Below, one piece after another: positions 15,394 to 24,193 of a stretch of 44,734 bases of DNA (position 1 is its first letter; each line of letters opens with the position of its first letter). The translations under genes and the position numbers were made by a program. Source of the DNA: Gammaproteobacteria bacterium (GTDB lineage Bacteria; Gemmatimonadota; Gemmatimonadetes; Longimicrobiales; Gaopeijiaceae); contig JAPPJO010000058.1 in assembly GCA_028820325.1 (NCBI GenBank), forward strand, positions 1 through 44,734, given 5' to 3'. Below the pieces are notes generated by a model. That model ran no database searches and had not been told where the DNA came from. It saw only the letters and a program-made list of their open reading frames with translations.

Positions 15394-17430
15394 CATTCGT
15401 CGCAGCAGCAGACTCCCCGTTTCGTCGACCTCCGCGCGCCACCCGGACGGAATCCAGGTGGTCGAGCTGTACTCGAGGACGAGGCCCGGACCCGCTAGCG
15501 CGTGTCCGGCGCGCAGGTCGCGCCGCCACCAGCAGGCAGCGTCCCGGACGCGGCCGCCGGCGTGCACCCGGGCGGTGCGGGCGGGCGGGCTCGCCTCGGC
15601 GGCGGATTCGAGCGCGGGCGGGTCCAGGGACAGGCCGGGGGCCCGCGCCACGACCCGCAGCGTCACCGCCTCCACCCGGGCGTCGTCCTGGCGGTAGCCG
15701 TACCGCTGCGCGTGGGCCTGGTGGAATCGCTCCACCCAGCCATCCGCGACTACCGGGAGCTCGTAGCTCTGGCCCAGGTAGCGGGCGTCCACCCAGCGCT
15801 CCACGGCCAGCGACGCGCGGCCATGGCCTTCTTCGGCCATGCGGGTGGTCGCGGTCTCCTCCAGCTCGGCGAACACCTCGCCGAGCTGGGCGTCGCAGGC
15901 GGCGTCATCGTGGGCGACGAGCACCGTGCGCGAGACCTCCTTGGTGACCGGCGCGGCCAGCATGCCGTAGGCGGACAGAAGTCCCGGGTCGGGCGGGATC
16001 ATCGCGCCGGCGGCGCCCAGGCGCTCGCTCAGCTCCGCCACGTGGAGGCCCCCCGCCCCCCCGAACGCGACCACCACGAAGGCGGCCGGGTCGTGGCCGC
16101 GCTCCACCGAGATGACGCGCAGCGCCCGCTCCATCGAGCTGTTGACCACGGCCAGGATGCCGGCCGCCGCGTCCTCCATGGTGGATCCCAGACGGCCGGC
16201 CAGCTCCGCCAGGGGCTTCTCGACGGCGCCCCGGTCGAGGGTCGCGCTTCCGCCCAGGAAGCCGTCGGCAGGCAGGCGGCCCAGCCACACGTGGGCGTCG
16301 GTGACGGTCAGCCCCTCACCCCCGCGGCCGTAGCAGATCGGCCCCGGCGCCGCGCCCGCGCTCTGGGGACCCACCCGAAGGGCGCCGCCGGGGTCCACCC
16401 GGGCGAGGGAGCCGCCGCCGGCCCCCACCGTGTGGATGTCGATCACGGGGATGGCGGCCGGCTGCCCCCCGATCGTGAATTCCCGGGTCCGCAGCGGCCG
16501 CCCCGGACAGAGCGACACGTCGGTGGAGGTGCCCCCCATGTCGAAGGTGACGATGTCTCGGAAACCCGCTCGCCGCGCCCAGGCGAGCGCCCCCACCACC
16601 CCGCCCGCCGGCCCCGACAGGACGGTGTGGACCGGCTCCTCGCGCGCCCGCGCGACCGGCAGCGCCCCCCCGTTCGACCCCATGATGCGGATCGCGCGCG
16701 CGCCCGCCTCCTCCTCCAGCCGCCCGAGGTAGCCCGACACGACCGGCGCGATGTAGGCGTTCACGACCGTGGTCGAGGTGCGTTCGTACTCGCGGTACTC
16801 GGGCAGGATCTCCGAGGACACCGACACCAGGTGGCCCGCCGCCCGCAGTCGATCCGCCACCGCGGCCTCGTGCGCGGGATCGGCGTAGGCGTGCAGCAGC
16901 GCCACCGCCCACGCCTTCGCATCACGCGCCGTGAGCGCCTCCACCTCCCCCGGATCGAGCGGCTCGATCTCCTCCCCCTGCGGCCCCAGCCGCCCGCGGA
17001 TGCCCACCCGGTCGGCGCGCGCCACCAGCGGCGGCGGCCGGTGTCCGGCCAGGGCGTAGAGCTGCGGGCGGTTCTGGCGCCCGATCTCGATCACGTCCTC
17101 GAAGCCCCGGTTGGTCACCAACACGACGCGCGCGCCCTTTCGCTCGAGCAGGGCGTTGGTCCCGACGGTCGAGCCGTGCACCATCAGGAAGGGTCCGTCC
17201 TCGTCCATCAGCCGCCGCACCCCCTCCAGCACCGCCTCCGAGGGGTCCGCCGGGGTGGAGGGCACCTTCAGGGTGGAAACCTGCCCGCCGCGGTAGAGCA
17301 CGAAGTCGGTGAAGGTCCCGCCCGTGTCCACCGCCAGCACCGGGAGGCCGGACAGCCCGTCCGGCGCCCCCTCGTGGCCGGAGATCTCGCCAACCGACAC
17401 CGATGGTCCCTCCAGGGTGTTGCTAGGCAT
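15388..17430 (-). CDS. Hydantoinase/oxoprolinase A-type (HyuA) subunit
   Basis: From the ATG at 17430 the protein has 680 residues, typical of HyuA. The N-terminal ATP-binding signature VDTGGTFTDFVLY is followed by MVHGSTVGTNALLERKGA and TNRGFEDVIEIGRQNRP. The middle has the second nucleotide motif FDMGGTSTDVSLC and an AGGGSLARVD segment, and the C-terminal domain includes VAFGGAGGLHVAELSERLGA. Enzymes of this kind use ATP to open 5-oxoproline or hydantoin rings, usually with a HyuB partner. No HyuB is adjacent, so substrate and partner are unknown. The start lies only 25 bases from the divergent trpE ATG. ATGs at 17442 and 17457 are alternatives, but they add unconserved residues and 17457 would overlap the trpE start. 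Confidence 0.93.
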   Translation of the reverse strand: MPSNTLEGPSVSVGEISGHEGAPDGLSGLPVLAVDTGGTFTDFVLYRGGQVSTLKVPSTPADPSEAVLEGVRRLMDEDGPFLMVHGSTVGTNALLERKGARVVLVTNRGFEDVIEIGRQNRPQLYALAGHRPPPLVARADRVGIRGRLGPQGEEIEPLDPGEVEALTARDAKAWAVALLHAYADPAHEAAVADRLRAAGHLVSVSSEILPEYREYERTSTTVVNAYIAPVVSGYLGRLEEEAGARAIRIMGSNGGALPVARAREEPVHTVLSGPAGGVVGALAWARRAGFRDIVTFDMGGTSTDVSLCPGRPLRTREFTIGGQPAAIPVIDIHTVGAGGGSLARVDPGGALRVGPQSAGAAPGPICYGRGGEGLTVTDAHVWLGRLPADGFLGGSATLDRGAVEKPLAELAGRLGSTMEDAAAGILAVVNSSMERALRVISVERGHDPAAFVVVAFGGAGGLHVAELSERLGAAGAMIPPDPGLLSAYGMLAAPVTKEVSRTVLVAHDDAACDAQLGEVFAELEETATTRMAEEGHGRASLAVERWVDARYLGQSYELPVVADGWVERFHQAHAQRYGYRQDDARVEAVTLRVVARAPGLSLDPPALESAAEASPPARTARVHAGGRVRDAACWWRRDLRAGHALAGPGLVLEYSSTTWIPSGWRAEVDETGSLLLRRMD

Positions 17431-17455
17431 GGGCGGGCGCATCAGCTTCGGTCGC

Positions 17456-18964
17456 ATGAATCCTGGCCTCTCCTTCGAGCGCTTCCGCGACCTCGCCCGG
17501 TCCAGCCGTCTGGTGCCGGTGTGGGCGGAGCTGCTCTTCGATGTGGATACGGCGGTCACCGCCTACGCGCGGCTGGCGCGGCCGCCCTGGGGTTTTCTGC
17601 TGGAGTCGGTGGTGGGAGGCGAGCGCTGGGCGCGCTACAGCTTCCTGGGGACGGATCCGGCGGCGGCCTGGCGCCTCCACGGCGGCAGGGCTACCTGGTG
17701 GACGCGCAGCGGCGGATGGCAGCCGATTGATACCGACGACCCCCTCGCGGACCTTTCCCGGAGGCTTGCGGCGTACCAGCCCGCCGACGTCCCGGAACTC
17801 CCCCGCTTCTGGGGAGGCGCCGTCGGCTATCTGGGATACGACGTGGTGCGCCAGCTGGAGCGGCTGCCGAACGCGCCTCCGGACGGCCTCGACATCCCGG
17901 ACGCGGTGTTCATGTTCACCGACGTCGTGCTCGCCATCGACAACCTGCTGGGGCGGGCGAACGTCATCGCCGCGGTGCCGGTCGCGCCCGGGATCGGGGA
18001 GGAGGAGCTGCGCGCCCGCTACGAGCGCGGGCTCCGGAAGGTCGCCGCCATCATCCACTCCCTGCGCACGGCCCCCGCGCCTCCTCCCATGGAACTGCTC
18101 CCCGAACCCGCCTCCGACCCCCGGTTCGAGAGCAGCATGAGCCGGGAGGAGTTCGAGGGCGCCGTTCAGACGATCCGCGACTACATCTTCGCCGGCGACG
18201 CCTTCCAGGTGGTGCTCAGCCAGCGGCTCGAGATGTCGCTCGCGGGGTCGCCCTTCGAGCTCTACCGGGTGCTCCGCACCCTCAACCCCTCGCCCTACCT
18301 GTATTTCGTCGAGCTGGACGGCGTGACCCTGGTGGGCAGCTCCCCGGAGCTGCTGGTGCGGGTGGAGGACGGCGTCGTGACCGTGCGCCCCATCGCCGGG
18401 ACGCGCCCGCGCGGCGCCACCCCCGAGGAGGACGCCCGCCTGGCCGCCGAACTGGCGGCGGACGAGAAGGAGCTGGCTGAGCACCGCATGCTCGTCGACC
18501 TGGGACGCAACGACGTGGGCCGGGTGGCGCGCTCCGGCACCGTGCGGGTCTCGGAGCTGATGGCGGTCGAGCGCTACTCGCACGTGATGCACATCGTCAG
18601 CCGGGTGGAGGGAGACCTCAGGGAAGGGCTCACCGCCCTTGATGCGCTCCTGGCCGGCTTCCCCGCGGGAACGCTCTCGGGAGCGCCCAAGGTGCGCGCC
18701 ATGGAGATCATCGACGAGCTGGAGCCCGTGCGCCGGGGTCCCTACGGCGGCGCCGTCGGCTATCTCGCCTACGGGGGCAGGACGATGGACACCGCCATCG
18801 CCATCCGCACGCTGCTGGCGGCGCGGGGGAAGGCCTACGTACAGGCGGGGGCCGGGGTGGTGGCGGACTCCGATCCCGCCGCCGAGTACGAGGAGACCCT
18901 CAACAAGGCGCGGGCGCTGCTCCGGGCGGGAACGATGATATCGGGGGCGGATTCGGAGGACTGA
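17456..18964 (+). CDS. trpE: Anthranilate synthase component I
   Basis: The 502 residues match TrpE. The N-terminal feedback-binding part has LLESVVGGERWARYSFLG. The chorismate-binding domain contains FAGDAFQVVLSQR, SPELLVRVEDG, PIAGTRPRGAT, EHRMLVDLGRNDVGRVA and FPAGTLSGAPKVRAMEIIDELE, ending AGAGVVADSDPAAEYEET. It makes anthranilate from chorismate with glutamine-derived ammonia from TrpG, opening tryptophan synthesis. The ATG at 17456 is best supported; an in-frame ATG at 17429 adds nine residues and overlaps the divergent gene's start. No trpG or other trp gene follows, and the neighbour downstream is convergent. Paralogues such as PabB are less likely given the length and motif order. 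Confidence 0.93.
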   Translation: MNPGLSFERFRDLARSSRLVPVWAELLFDVDTAVTAYARLARPPWGFLLESVVGGERWARYSFLGTDPAAAWRLHGGRATWWTRSGGWQPIDTDDPLADLSRRLAAYQPADVPELPRFWGGAVGYLGYDVVRQLERLPNAPPDGLDIPDAVFMFTDVVLAIDNLLGRANVIAAVPVAPGIGEEELRARYERGLRKVAAIIHSLRTAPAPPPMELLPEPASDPRFESSMSREEFEGAVQTIRDYIFAGDAFQVVLSQRLEMSLAGSPFELYRVLRTLNPSPYLYFVELDGVTLVGSSPELLVRVEDGVVTVRPIAGTRPRGATPEEDARLAAELAADEKELAEHRMLVDLGRNDVGRVARSGTVRVSELMAVERYSHVMHIVSRVEGDLREGLTALDALLAGFPAGTLSGAPKVRAMEIIDELEPVRRGPYGGAVGYLAYGGRTMDTAIAIRTLLAARGKAYVQAGAGVVADSDPAAEYEETLNKARALLRAGTMISGADSED

Positions 18965-19041
18965 GCCGTTTCCCGCACCCCTCCGGCGCACGCCCATCGC
19001 GATGGAGCCCGGCCGCATTCGGGCGCGCACGCAGTGGCTGC

Positions 19042-20421
19042 TCAGGCCGCGAAGGCGCCGCTCCCCAGCTCCTCCAGCAGCGCGGCGAGGGCGACGATGC
19101 CCTTGTCGAAGTTCTCCAGCGGGAACCACTCGTCCGGGGCGTGCATGTTGGCCCCCGGGAGCGCGAACCCGAGAAGGAGCACCGGCGCCTCCAGGATGCG
19201 CTCGAACTCGCCCACGATGGGGATCGAGCCCCCCTCCCCGGTGAGCACCGGCCGCCGGCCGAACGAGCGCGCCAGCGCCCGGCTGGCGGCGTCGATCAAT
19301 CCACCGGACACCTGTCCGCGCCAGGGCATCCCGCCGTGCAGCTCCTCGATCTCGACCCGGACTTCCGGGGGCACCACGCGCGCGATGTGGGCCCGCAGGA
19401 GCTCCGCCACCCGCGCCGGATCCTGATCGGGAACCAGCCGGAAGCTGACCTTGGCCATCGAATGCGCCGGCAGCACCGTCTTGGCGCCCTCGCCGGTGTA
19501 GCCGGAGAGGAGGCCGTTCACCTCGCAGGTGGGCCGGATCCAGAGGCGCTCCAGCGTCGAGTACCCCGCCTCGCCCGACAGCGCGGCCACGCCCACGCCC
19601 TCGCGGAACTCCTCGTCGTCGAACGGCAGCGCGCGAATCTCGGCGCGGGTCTCGTCGCCCCAGTCCACGACGTCGTCGTAGAACCCGGGGATCGCGATGC
19701 GCCCGCTGTCGTCGTGTAGCGTTCCCAGGATGCGGGCGAGCGCCATCGCCGGGTTGACCACCCCGCCCCCGTAGCTGCCCGAGTGCAGATCGCTGGTGGG
19801 TCCGTGCACGGTGATCTCGAAGTAGGCCAGGCCGCGAAGCGAGAAGAGCACCGAGGGCAGGCCGGGCGCGAACATCGCGGAATCGGAGATCACCACCACG
19901 TCGCACGCCAGCCGCTCGGCGTGCGCCTCCACGAACGGGATGAGGTTGGGCGAGCCGATCTCCTCCTCCCCCTCGGCCAGCACGATCAGGTTGACCGGCA
20001 GCCGGCCGTCCGCGGCCAGCAGCGACTCCGCGGCTTTCACGTGCAGGAAGAGCTGCCCCTTGTCGTCGGCGGAGCCGCGCGCGTAGATGCGCCCGTCGCG
20101 CACGTCGGGCTCGAAGGCCGGAGCCGTCCACAGTTCAAGGGGCTCCGCCGGCTGGACATCGTAGTGGCCGTACACCAGCACGGTGGGCGCGTCCTCCCCC
20201 GCCCCGCGCCACTCGCCGAGCACCACCGGGTGGCGCGGCGTCTCCAGAATCTCGGCCTCAAGGCCGATGTCCCGCATGCGGTCGCGCAGCCAGCCGGCAG
20301 CGTGCCGCGTGTCTCCGTTGTGTTCCGACTTGGCGCTGATGGAGGGGATGCGCAGGAAGTCGAAGAGCTCCGCCAGAAACCGGTCCAGGTTGGCGGCGGT
20401 GAACTGCTCCGCAGGCGTCAC
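19042..20421 (-). CDS. M20-family dipeptidase / metallopeptidase
   Basis: The 459 residues start at a GTG whose GTGA overlaps the upstream gene's stop; a GTG two codons earlier is possible. The M20 signatures are present in order: VYGHYDVQPAEP (metal His and catalytic Asp), GSADDKGQ (bridging Asp), LAEGEEEIGSPN (catalytic and metal Glu), a DS metal Asp in VISDSAMF, and the final metal His in ANMHAPDEW. The insert domain between forms the dimerisation lid. This is the carnosinase/dipeptidase subgroup acting on dipeptides in the cytosol. It is the last gene of an operon with a GlsB-like protein, a PspA-like protein and an ECF sigma. Confidence 0.93.
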   Translation of the reverse strand: MTPAEQFTAANLDRFLAELFDFLRIPSISAKSEHNGDTRHAAGWLRDRMRDIGLEAEILETPRHPVVLGEWRGAGEDAPTVLVYGHYDVQPAEPLELWTAPAFEPDVRDGRIYARGSADDKGQLFLHVKAAESLLAADGRLPVNLIVLAEGEEEIGSPNLIPFVEAHAERLACDVVVISDSAMFAPGLPSVLFSLRGLAYFEITVHGPTSDLHSGSYGGGVVNPAMALARILGTLHDDSGRIAIPGFYDDVVDWGDETRAEIRALPFDDEEFREGVGVAALSGEAGYSTLERLWIRPTCEVNGLLSGYTGEGAKTVLPAHSMAKVSFRLVPDQDPARVAELLRAHIARVVPPEVRVEIEELHGGMPWRGQVSGGLIDAASRALARSFGRRPVLTGEGGSIPIVGEFERILEAPVLLLGFALPGANMHAPDEWFPLENFDKGIVALAALLEELGSGAFAA

Positions 20422-20696
20422 ATCCACCCCCGGATGCCCCAGCGGTAGGTCCAGGACATGACCGCGGCGAGCACGACCGCGCCGATCATCCCTCCCGCGC
20501 TGAGCGCCACGGGATCGTCGAATTCGAGGATGCCCACGCCCAGCATGCCGCCGATGACCGCGCCGAAGGCTCCGAAGACCGCCAGCAGCCAGGTGTGGCC
20601 CGCGCTTTCCTCGGGCCGCTTCACCACCACCTTCATCATCAGCCCGATGAAGGCGCCGATGACGATCCACACGCCGACGCCGATCCAGTTTTCCAT
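20418..20696 (-). CDS. GlsB/YeaQ/YmgE-like small membrane protein
   Basis: The 92 residues form three membrane helices joined by a glycine-rich GAFGAVIGGMLGVGIL segment. The N-terminus WIGVGVWIVIGAFIGLMM and this segment match the transglycosylase-associated / GlsB stress-response family, which usually has 80-90 residues. The role of these proteins in envelope stress is only loosely defined. The gene sits between the PspA-like gene (82 bases upstream) and the M20 peptidase (GTGA overlap), consistent with co-expression under the upstream sigma gene. Confidence 0.7.
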   Translation of the reverse strand: MENWIGVGVWIVIGAFIGLMMKVVVKRPEESAGHTWLLAVFGAFGAVIGGMLGVGILEFDDPVALSAGGMIGAVVLAAVMSWTYRWGIRGWM

Positions 20697-20778
20697 GGCG
20701 TTATCCCGAACCTCGTTGAGGGAGTTCGTCGAGCGGCGAAAATCTACCCGCGCGCGGAGCGGGAAGCCACCCCGGGAC

Positions 20779-21411
20779 CTACCTGTTGCCCATCCGGCGC
20801 TTCAGCTCCGCGAGGCGATCCTCCAGGTTCTCCTCCCTCGTGGGCCCGGATTCGAATTCCCGGTCGAAGGCGGCGGCGGCTTCGGCCTCGGACTCGGTGC
20901 CCGAGACCTTGTCTCCCATGCGGTCGAAGTCGCGGAAGAGGTCGTCGGCCCTGCCCAGGGTCTCGCGCGCCTCCGTCCGCCCCGCGGTGGCGCCGAGGGC
21001 TTCGCTCTTCTGACGCGCGACCTTGATCTGCTCCAGCATCTCGTCCACGTCGCTGCGGCAGACGGTGAGTTCGCGCAGAATCGCCTCCGCCTTGTCCTCG
21101 AGCACCTGCGCTCGCTCCTCGTGCTTCCGGGCGAATTCCTCCGCCACGCGCACCGTTTCCTCATCGCCGATGCGCTCGGCCTGCTGCTGGCGGCGGCGGC
21201 AGACGTCGGCCTGCTCCGACTCGCGCTGCGCGCGGACCCGGGCCGCGGCGAGGTCCTTCTCCAGCTTGGAGACGTACGCCTTGGCGTCGGTGGCTTCGCG
21301 GTACATGCCCGCGAGCAGGCCATCCACCGCCTCGGGGATCTGGTCGCGATTGAGTTCGGTCTTGAAGTTTTCGACGGCTTCCCGGAACGCAGCTCGGAGC
21401 TTCGCGAACAT
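20779..21411 (-). CDS. Coiled-coil protein, PspA/IM30-like
   Basis: The 210 residues are almost entirely helical and highly charged. MFAKLRAAFREAVENFKTEL resembles an amphipathic, membrane-binding N-terminus. Long heptad regions follow (about residues 45-130), including an E-x-x-x-A-E-A-I-L-R-E-L stretch, then a helical tail ending LAELKRRMG. Organisation and size resemble PspA/Vipp1 membrane-repair proteins, but the match is by character more than by signature. It lies 50 bases downstream of the ECF sigma gene. It probably binds the inner face of the cytoplasmic membrane. Confidence 0.6.
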   Translation of the reverse strand: MFAKLRAAFREAVENFKTELNRDQIPEAVDGLLAGMYREATDAKAYVSKLEKDLAAARVRAQRESEQADVCRRRQQQAERIGDEETVRVAEEFARKHEERAQVLEDKAEAILRELTVCRSDVDEMLEQIKVARQKSEALGATAGRTEARETLGRADDLFRDFDRMGDKVSGTESEAEAAAAFDREFESGPTREENLEDRLAELKRRMGNR

Positions 21412-21461
21412 GTGACGTGGATGTCCTTCCCGGGATGGCCCTCGGGCCCGGCTGGCGCCGC

Positions 21462-22088
21462 TCAGTTCAGGTAGGGTTCGATGCGCTGGGCGAAGGAGTT
21501 GCGGGCCCGGTGCAGGCGGCTCTTCACGGTGCCCAGGTTCACGCCGGTGATCTCCGCGATCTCGTCGTAGCTCTTGCCGTCGAGCTCGCGCAGGCGGAAC
21601 ACCATCCGGTGATGCTCGGGCAACTGGGCCACCGTGTCCTCGACAAGCCTCTTCAGGAAGCGCTTGCGGTAGAGCCCGTCCGGGGACATGGAGGAATCCT
21701 CGAACTGGAGGGGCCGGGGATCGTCTTCCCAGCGGCTGCGCAGCACCTGAAAGAGCACCACGGGGCTGCGGGACCGGTTGCGCAGCTCGTTCTTGGAGAG
21801 ATTGCTCGCGATGGTGTAGATCCAGGTGGAGAACTTCTTGCTGGTATCGAAGCGCTCGAGGTGCCGGGCCACCCGGATGAAGGCCTCCTGGGTGAGGTCC
21901 TGCGCGCGGTCGGCGTCGCCCGTCTTGCGGACGATGAAATGGACGAGGCGCTCGCGGTACCGGTTGAAGAGCCTGGTGAAGGCCCCGCGGCGGTCGTTCA
22001 GGTGCGACACCACCAGCTCCTCGTCGCTCATGCAGTCGAGCGGGAGTCTGGAGAGCAGGTCCGGTTCGCGCAGTTTCGACTCCGCCAT
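21462..22088 (-). CDS. ECF-type RNA polymerase sigma factor
   Basis: From the ATG at 22088 the protein has 208 residues; GAAGGAGAAG just upstream is a good ribosome-binding site and favours it over the upstream in-frame ATG at 22163. Region 2 shows FTRLFNRYRERLVHFIVRKTGDADRAQDLTQEAFIRV and KFSTWIYTIASNLSKNELR. Region 4 shows LPEHHRMVFRLRELDGKSYDEIAEITGVNLGTVKSRLHRAR. There is no region 3, as in ECF factors. No anti-sigma gene is adjacent, which is unusual. The following PspA-like and GlsB-like genes suggest it responds to envelope stress. Confidence 0.94.
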   Translation of the reverse strand: MAESKLREPDLLSRLPLDCMSDEELVVSHLNDRRGAFTRLFNRYRERLVHFIVRKTGDADRAQDLTQEAFIRVARHLERFDTSKKFSTWIYTIASNLSKNELRNRSRSPVVLFQVLRSRWEDDPRPLQFEDSSMSPDGLYRKRFLKRLVEDTVAQLPEHHRMVFRLRELDGKSYDEIAEITGVNLGTVKSRLHRARNSFAQRIEPYLN

Positions 22089-22323
22089 CGGCTTCTCCTT
22101 CACACCTCCACCATACACCCCGTACCCCCCGCCATCCCCGTGAGCCGTGCGGAAGCAATGCACGTCAGACCGATGCGCCGGCCTGCGGGAGCGCGGGTTC
22201 CCTGCCTCGGAATATGCCCGCTCAGCACGCGTTGCTCAAGTATGACACGGCACCTGAAGCAATCGCTCAACGGGACGAGAATCGTGCCCGCGGGCCACGG
22301 TCCTTCGCGGTCCCCGTGGACAG
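22089..22323. other. Intergenic region between the E1-alpha gene and the ECF sigma operon
   Basis: This 235-base gap lies upstream of the sigma operon on the minus strand and probably contains its promoter. I see no clear hexamers, RNA gene or repeat. Confidence 0.4.
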
Positions 22324-23439
22324 TCAGACGGGACGCCGCTCCAGCGACAGCAGCGTGCCGCCCTCGGAGATGCCTTCGTAGAGAGCCTTTTCGGGCGCGG
22401 GCTGCCGGTCGCGGGAGGCGAGCGCCTCCTCCGCGCCCGCCGCGACCTCGTCGGCGACCAGTTCCTCGATCGCCCGCAGCTCGTCGGGATCGACGCCCCG
22501 GGCCTCGAGATACGCTTCGAAGAGGCCCACCGGATCCCTGCGTCCCCACCGCTCGAACAGTTCCGGAGGGAAGGTCTCGCGGGCCTCGCGCTCGTCGTGG
22601 GTGGCGTGTCCGCCCATGCGGAAGGTGGAAGCGACGATGATGGCGGGACCATCGCCGGCCCGGCAGGCGTCCGCGGCCATGCGCGTCACCGCATAGACGT
22701 CCAGGATGTTGTTGCCGTCGCAGTTCCAGCCCCGAACCCCGTACATCGCGGGCCAGGCCTCCAGGTCTCCGGCGCCGTGCTGCTCGAGCGGAGTGCCGAG
22801 CGCCACCTGGTTGTTCTGGATGATGAAGATGGCCGGAAGACGCTGGACGGCGGCGAGGTTCAGCCCTTCGTGGCACTCGCCGGTCTTGGTGGCGCCGTCG
22901 CCGATCCAGGTGAGCGCGACGCGCTTCTGACCCAGGTTGCGGAAGGCCAGCGCCACGCCCGCCATCACGGGCACGTTGGTGCCCATGTGGCTGATGGGCT
23001 GGATGACGCCCTTGGCCAGCGCGCCGATGTGGAGATCGCGCCCCCCGTTGGGCCCGTCCTCGGTCGCGAGGTAGCCGCGGAAGATGTCGGCCACCGGCAT
23101 CCCCATCATGTGGCAGGCCCCGGCGTTGCGGATCATCGGGCTGACGATGTCGCGGGTGGGGTCGAGCGCGCGCACGCTGCCGACCGTGACCGCCTCCTCG
23201 CCGGTGGCGAGCCACGCCTTGGAGATGACGCCCTGGCGCACCCACCGCTTGAGTCCGATGTCGTGAAGGCGCGTCGTCAACAGGTCGCGGTAGAAGGCGA
23301 GCAGGTCGTCCTCGGAGAGCTCGGCGACGAGCGCGGCGCGCGAGGGTTCGGCCAGCGTCTGCTCGAACGCGCGCACCAGCTCCGGGTCGGCTTTCCAGTC
23401 CTGGTACTCGGGCGGGTCGAAGGCGGGGTAGCGCTTCAT
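22324..23439 (-). CDS. Thiamine-pyrophosphate dehydrogenase E1 component, alpha subunit
   Basis: From the ATG at 23439 (MKRYPAF) the protein has 371 residues, as in heterotetrameric 2-oxoacid dehydrogenase E1-alpha. The TPP-binding motif begins GDGATKTGECHEGLN and ends IFIIQNN. Flanking signatures are ATGEEAVTVGSVRAL, and the phosphorylation-loop-like FRMGGHATHDE. It decarboxylates pyruvate or a branched-chain 2-oxoacid, passing the acyl group to E2. No E1-beta, E2 or E3 gene lies next to it. The next gene upstream is a CoA-binding protein (67 bases). Confidence 0.92.
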   Translation of the reverse strand: MKRYPAFDPPEYQDWKADPELVRAFEQTLAEPSRAALVAELSEDDLLAFYRDLLTTRLHDIGLKRWVRQGVISKAWLATGEEAVTVGSVRALDPTRDIVSPMIRNAGACHMMGMPVADIFRGYLATEDGPNGGRDLHIGALAKGVIQPISHMGTNVPVMAGVALAFRNLGQKRVALTWIGDGATKTGECHEGLNLAAVQRLPAIFIIQNNQVALGTPLEQHGAGDLEAWPAMYGVRGWNCDGNNILDVYAVTRMAADACRAGDGPAIIVASTFRMGGHATHDEREARETFPPELFERWGRRDPVGLFEAYLEARGVDPDELRAIEELVADEVAAGAEEALASRDRQPAPEKALYEGISEGGTLLSLERRPV

Positions 23440-23506
23440 GGGACGCCGGCCCCGACCGGAGCGGCGGCCCGGCTCGGGCGCACTGATGCGACTGCGGGAC
23501 GTCCGA

Positions 23507-23974
23507 TCATCGATCTGCCGTGGCTGCGCGATGAACCCGATACGTGCACATGTCCTGCACGACCCGGATCCCCCGGGCGCGCGCTTCGGCCGCTGCCTCG
23601 TCGGCACGGATGTTCTGTTGCAGCCAGACGACCGGGCGCTCCGGGCGGGCGGCAGCCTCCGCCAGGTGGGTTCCCGCCTCCTCGGAGGGCCGGAAGACCA
23701 CGACCATGTCCAGGGGCTCCGCGACCTCCGCGAGCGACTTCCGTGCGGGCCTTCCCAGGATGCGCGCCGCGAACGGGTTGACGGGCAGGATGTCGTACCC
23801 CTTGGTCGCCAGGTACGACGGCACCCGCCGCGCCGCCTTGGCGGGATCCCGGGAAATGCCCACGACCGCGATCGTCCTCACGGAGCGCATGATGTCCAGC
23901 AGCTCCGCGGCATCCGGATTGTCCGGATCCGAGGACTCCTGGAGCAGGACATCGAGCGCGGTCAGGTTGGTCAT
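23507..23974 (-). CDS. CoA-binding (YccU-like) protein
   Basis: The 155 residues start at the ATG at 23974. The Rossmann-type fold is shown by TIAVVGISRDPAKAARRVPSY (nucleotide-binding loop), KGYDILPVNP, LAEVAEPLDMVVVFRPS, VVWLQQNI and the C-terminal RGIRVVQDMC. This is the stand-alone CoA-binding domain family related to succinyl-CoA ligase alpha, whose small members have unknown role. An upstream ATG at 24079 adds unrelated, low-complexity sequence. It is transcribed toward the E1-alpha gene. Confidence 0.9.
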   Translation of the reverse strand: MTNLTALDVLLQESSDPDNPDAAELLDIMRSVRTIAVVGISRDPAKAARRVPSYLATKGYDILPVNPFAARILGRPARKSLAEVAEPLDMVVVFRPSEEAGTHLAEAAARPERPVVWLQQNIRADEAAAEARARGIRVVQDMCTYRVHRAATADR

Positions 23975-24193
23975 GGATGGGGCATGGGGGTGGATCGCGC
24001 GCCCGTTCGGCATCGGCCGGCGGGCGCGCACCGGCGGCGGGCAGGGCGTCAGGATACTGGATGGGGACCGGGGGAGCAATGGCGCGCCGGGCCGGGCAAC
24101 GGTTGCTCGCAGTTCGCCGCATCGCCATCATCCCGGGCGTCTGCATTCCGATCATCTTCGGCGTGCGTGGTTTCGGAAGGAGGCCATCTGGGT
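23975..24193. other. Divergent intergenic region
   Basis: This 219-base region separates two divergent genes, the CoA-binding protein (minus) and the histidine-kinase-like protein (plus). It probably holds both promoters. No conserved element was recognised. Confidence 0.4.

Noticed and set aside
18994..19005. Perfect 12-bp palindrome CCATCGCGATGG between trpE and the M20 gene
   Set aside because: It has no loop and no U-tract, so a terminator cannot be claimed; one such palindrome is expected by chance in a window this size.
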